DNA from: Dehalococcoidia bacterium
GTDB taxonomy: Bacteria; Chloroflexota; Dehalococcoidia; Lucifugimonadales; UBA1123
Length of the DNA stretch: 60,979 bases
NCBI GenBank assembly: GCA_021295915.1
Contig: JAGWBK010000008.1
Span: forward strand, 978 to 61,956
Direction of reading: 5' to 3'
Part shown: in pieces, positions 59,076 to 60,979 of the stretch
Numbering within the stretch: position 1 is the stretch's first letter
Layout of the letters: the number at the start of each line of letters is the position of its first letter
Notes under the pieces: generated by a model
Database searches by the model: none
What the model saw: only the letters and a program-made list of their open reading frames with translations
Told to the model about the DNA's origin: nothing
Made by a program: the position numbers and the translations under genes

Positions 59076-59330
59076 CTAGCGGGACATCCCGAAGTACTCA
59101 TAGTTGATGTCGATGAAGTTGTCCCACTCGGGAGGCGTGTCATCCTCCGCGAATATCGCTGTCACCGGGCAGACCGGCTCGCATGCTGCACAGTCGATGC
59201 ACTCCTCTGGGTGAATGAAGAGCTGTCTGTCCTCTTCTTCGTCCAGACCGTAGATGCAATCTACTGGGCAAACGTCCACACATGCCCCATCTTTAACGTC
59301 GACGCACGGCTCTGCGATGATATAGGTCAT
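59076..59330 (-). CDS. fdxA: Ferredoxin, 7Fe (3Fe-4S/4Fe-4S) type
   Basis: 84 residues from ATG 59330; an upstream in-frame start at 59399 is rejected because AGGAGG lies between them. Cys pattern C9-x7-C17-x3-C21-P and C44-x2-C47-x2-C50-x3-C54-P matches FdxA-type ferredoxins that carry one 3Fe-4S and one 4Fe-4S cluster; C25 (VDCIY) is also kept. Low-potential electron carrier, perhaps for flavin monooxygenases or radical enzymes in the cell. Own promoter upstream. Confidence 0.92.
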   Translation of the reverse strand: MTYIIAEPCVDVKDGACVDVCPVDCIYGLDEEEDRQLFIHPEECIDCAACEPVCPVTAIFAEDDTPPEWDNFIDINYEYFGMSR

Positions 59331-59398
59331 TACCTTTAGTGCCTCCTGTCGAGGGTTCGTAAGCCCGCCCCTGAGCGGCCTCCGTGAAAGCCGCTCCA

Positions 59399-59427
59399 AT
59401 TATAGTCAGCAAGTATCGCCATTTCAA
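59399..59427 (-). promoter_or_regulatory. Sigma70-type promoter of the ferredoxin gene
   Basis: Minus-strand TTGAAA (59427-59422), a 17-bp spacer and consensus TATAAT (59404-59399), about 70 nt upstream of ATG 59330. One of the best promoter matches in the window. Confidence 0.75.
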
Positions 59428-59453
59428 CTGACCGAAAGTGTAGCCACTCACGG

Positions 59454-60725
59454 TCAGAGCGTTGCCCCATCCAACTTCAGCCCCGTAATCTCTTCTGAGC
59501 TATAGCCCATCTCCAACAGGATCTCGTCGGTGTGCTCGCCCAGGGCAGGAGACGCGCTCTTGGCCTCCAGCGGTGTCTCACTCATCTGGATCATTGGCCC
59601 GACCATCTTGACCGGTCCAGCCAGAGAGTGCTCAAGGTCCACGACTAGTCCGTTGGCCTTGACCTGTTCGTCTTGCAACAGCTCCTGGATGTAGCGTACT
59701 GGCCCCGCCGGCACACCAACCGAATCGAATATCTGGAGCCACTCCTCGACAGTCTTCCCGAGGAAGAGCTCCTCTGCCTGCTGCACCAATTCTTCACTAG
59801 GGTCCAGGACCTGCGGAGACATGGGATCGTAACCGGGCTGGAACCTGGGATCGTCGATCTCCAGCACGTCAGCGACCCGCTTGCGCAGCCTGTCACTCAG
59901 ACAGGCAACGGCCAGCGCACCGTCCTTTGCCTGGTAGGTGCGATAGTAGATGTTGCCCCTTCTAAAGGGATTCATCATCTGCTGGTGCTGTTCGTCGATC
60001 TCCTCGTAAGATGCGCCAGATTCGCGCATCGCCTCCAGCACTGACAGGAACGCTTCCCGGTTCTCTCTATCGACTGAGTTAATCTCCATGAATCCACCCG
60101 TCTGAACAGCTAGACCAGATGCAAGAAGGCTAGTATCCACTCGTTGACCCTTCCCGGTGCGCTCACGGTGGAACAGCGCTGCACAGACCCCCCAGGCTAT
60201 GGCTATGCCCGTAGCATAGTCGGCGATCGCAGTCGCAGTGATGAGTTGAGGGACACCATCCCTGATCTTACCCTCTGCAGCCATAAGCCCTGTCATCGCC
60301 TGAATTATCAGGTCGTAACCTGGCCTGTAAGAGTCTGGCCCGCTTCTACCATATGCTGTGTTGTCACAGTAGATCAGTTGTGGATTGATTCCCGCCAAAG
60401 TGTCGTAGTCAATGCCCAGGTTTCCCGGCACATCGGGCCGCGCGTTGACGATGACCACGTCTACGTCTGGCATCATGTCATAGATGACCTTGATTGCCTC
60501 TTTCCTGGTGAGGTCCAGCGGCAGACTCCGCTTTCCGCGGTTCAGAGACATGTATGTCTTAGATTCACCAGGGATGAACTGAAGCGCCAGCCTCCAGGGC
60601 TCCCCCTCCAGCGGTTCGACCTTGATAACGTCGGCTCCCATGTCGGCCAGCAGCATTCCACCAAACGGACCTGCGATGATCTGAGTGAACTCGAGAATCT
60701 TAATTCCAGCCAGTGGACCTGCCAT
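59454..60725 (-). CDS. Family III (CaiB/BaiF) CoA transferase
   Basis: 423 residues; ATG 60725 with GAGGTG upstream. Family motifs: LEFTQIIAGPFGGMLLADMGADVIKVEP (visible in part as GADVIKVEP), LNRGKRSLPLDLTRKE, QAMTGLMAAEG, the catalytic Asp D169 in TAIADYATG, and C-terminal GVPAGPVRYIQELLQDEQ and GEHTDEILLEMGY. Differs from the other copy (30715-31929) in having a long insert after RVDTSLLASG. Substrate unknown. Transcribed alone towards the ferredoxin gene. Confidence 0.88.
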   Translation of the reverse strand: MAGPLAGIKILEFTQIIAGPFGGMLLADMGADVIKVEPLEGEPWRLALQFIPGESKTYMSLNRGKRSLPLDLTRKEAIKVIYDMMPDVDVVIVNARPDVPGNLGIDYDTLAGINPQLIYCDNTAYGRSGPDSYRPGYDLIIQAMTGLMAAEGKIRDGVPQLITATAIADYATGIAIAWGVCAALFHRERTGKGQRVDTSLLASGLAVQTGGFMEINSVDRENREAFLSVLEAMRESGASYEEIDEQHQQMMNPFRRGNIYYRTYQAKDGALAVACLSDRLRKRVADVLEIDDPRFQPGYDPMSPQVLDPSEELVQQAEELFLGKTVEEWLQIFDSVGVPAGPVRYIQELLQDEQVKANGLVVDLEHSLAGPVKMVGPMIQMSETPLEAKSASPALGEHTDEILLEMGYSSEEITGLKLDGATL

Positions 60726-60758
60726 TGCACACCTCGCTCACGTCTAAAGCAGGGTAAA

Positions 60759-60788
60759 GTAGTACTGGCTGATCCCATGTGATGTCAA
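60759..60788 (-). promoter_or_regulatory. Candidate promoter of the CoA transferase
   Basis: Minus-strand consensus TTGACA (60788-60783) with an 18-bp spacer to TACTAC (60764-60759). The -10 is poor, so this is tentative. Confidence 0.4.
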
Positions 60789-60867
60789 GGCACCGCAGAC
60801 AGAGTACTCGTCCCGTTCCTTGAGTCTGTGAGGGCAACACGCCAGTGAATTTGCCGGAAAAAGAAAG

Positions 60868-60890
60868 GCCCCCGATGCTGTACCGGGGGC
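60868..60890 (-). terminator. Terminator of the tRNA transcript
   Basis: GCCCCCG (60868-60874) with CGGGGGC (60884-60890), 7 GC pairs and a 9-nt loop. Read on the minus strand it is followed by CCTTTCTTTTTCC. Lies 11 nt past the tRNA 3' end. Confidence 0.75.
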
Positions 60891-60901
60891 GGTTTGTTTC
60901 C

Positions 60902-60976
<75 letters not shown>

Positions 60977-60979
60977 CCG

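Noticed and set aside
60100-60130. Ala202 in the CoA transferase at the RVDTSLLASG segment, first read as loss of the catalytic Asp
   Set aside because: The catalytic Asp of family III (Asp169 of formyl-CoA transferase) aligns with D169 in TAIADYATG, which is present.

Overview
This is a 61 kb chromosomal segment of a free-living bacterium with moderately high GC, ATG/GTG/TTG starts, good Shine-Dalgarno sites and many ATGA/TTGA gene overlaps. The gene mix is a family III CoA transferase pair, luciferase-like monooxygenases (LLM), tandem M20 amidohydrolases, CocE hydrolase, a MoxR/Bat operon, DapA-family lyases, a C4 zinc-ribbon L28 and a PspC/LiaF pair. It reads like a Chloroflexota genome, most probably the Dehalococcoidia/SAR202 side. 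That assignment is inference from gene content; no rRNA or full marker set is present. I see no phage, transposase, CRISPR array or plasmid module. Accessory sequence is limited to small interspersed palindromic repeats.

Layout. 1-3.1 kb: the start of a peptide-type ABC substrate-binding lipoprotein (leaving the left edge), an unknown protein invaded by palindromic repeats, and a DapA-family lyase. 3.2-9.0 kb: a plus-strand run of membrane protein, HAD hydrolase, FAD oxidoreductase, LLM, metallo-beta-lactamase hydrolase, PspC and LiaF-like proteins. 9.0-12.3 kb: a FabI-like reductase with a split ThDP (thiamine diphosphate) decarboxylase of the sulfopyruvate/phosphonopyruvate type and a convergent MFS exporter. 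12.4-20.7 kb: an eight-gene minus-strand operon MoxR-DUF58-BatD-like-BatA-BatB-BatC-BatD-BatE. 20.9-29.6 kb: two M20 amidohydrolases, CocE hydrolase, alpha/beta hydrolase, a second LLM and an acetyl-CoA synthetase-like enzyme. 29.8-33.5 kb: enoyl-CoA hydratase, CoA transferase, SDR, MoaD and MoaE. 33.6-38.7 kb: miaB, nadA, nadC and a beta-propeller. 38.7-42.5 kb: an oligopeptide ABC transporter whose two permease genes are both broken. 42.7-47.3 kb: a TrkH/TrkA potassium uptake cluster with two extra RCK half-proteins and a universal stress protein, ending in pheA. 47.4-61 kb: YtxH-type proteins, an MfnB-TusA-like fusion, a DapA-family lyase, rpmB, fakA/fakB, recG, a VOC protein, aconitase, ferredoxin, a CoA transferase and an initiator tRNA.

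How it fits together. Most catabolic genes suggest a heterotroph using amino-acid derivatives, peptides, amides and CoA-activated carboxylates with flavin chemistry; aconitase, acs and ferredoxin supply central metabolism. The most unusual items are: (i) an MfnB-like C1-cofactor enzyme fused to a TusA-like domain; (ii) a MoaD ending Gly-Gly-Ser rather than Gly-Gly, whose Gly-Gly codons are also the ribosome site of moaE; (iii) permease genes with several short deletions beside an intact binding protein; (iv) an SDR with Val in place of the catalytic Tyr; (v) an unknown protein carrying two palindromic repeat elements read through in frame; and (vi) a FabI-like reductase lacking one active-site Tyr, linked to a two-subunit ThDP decarboxylase. 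All functional assignments rest on reading motifs by eye; no database search was run.
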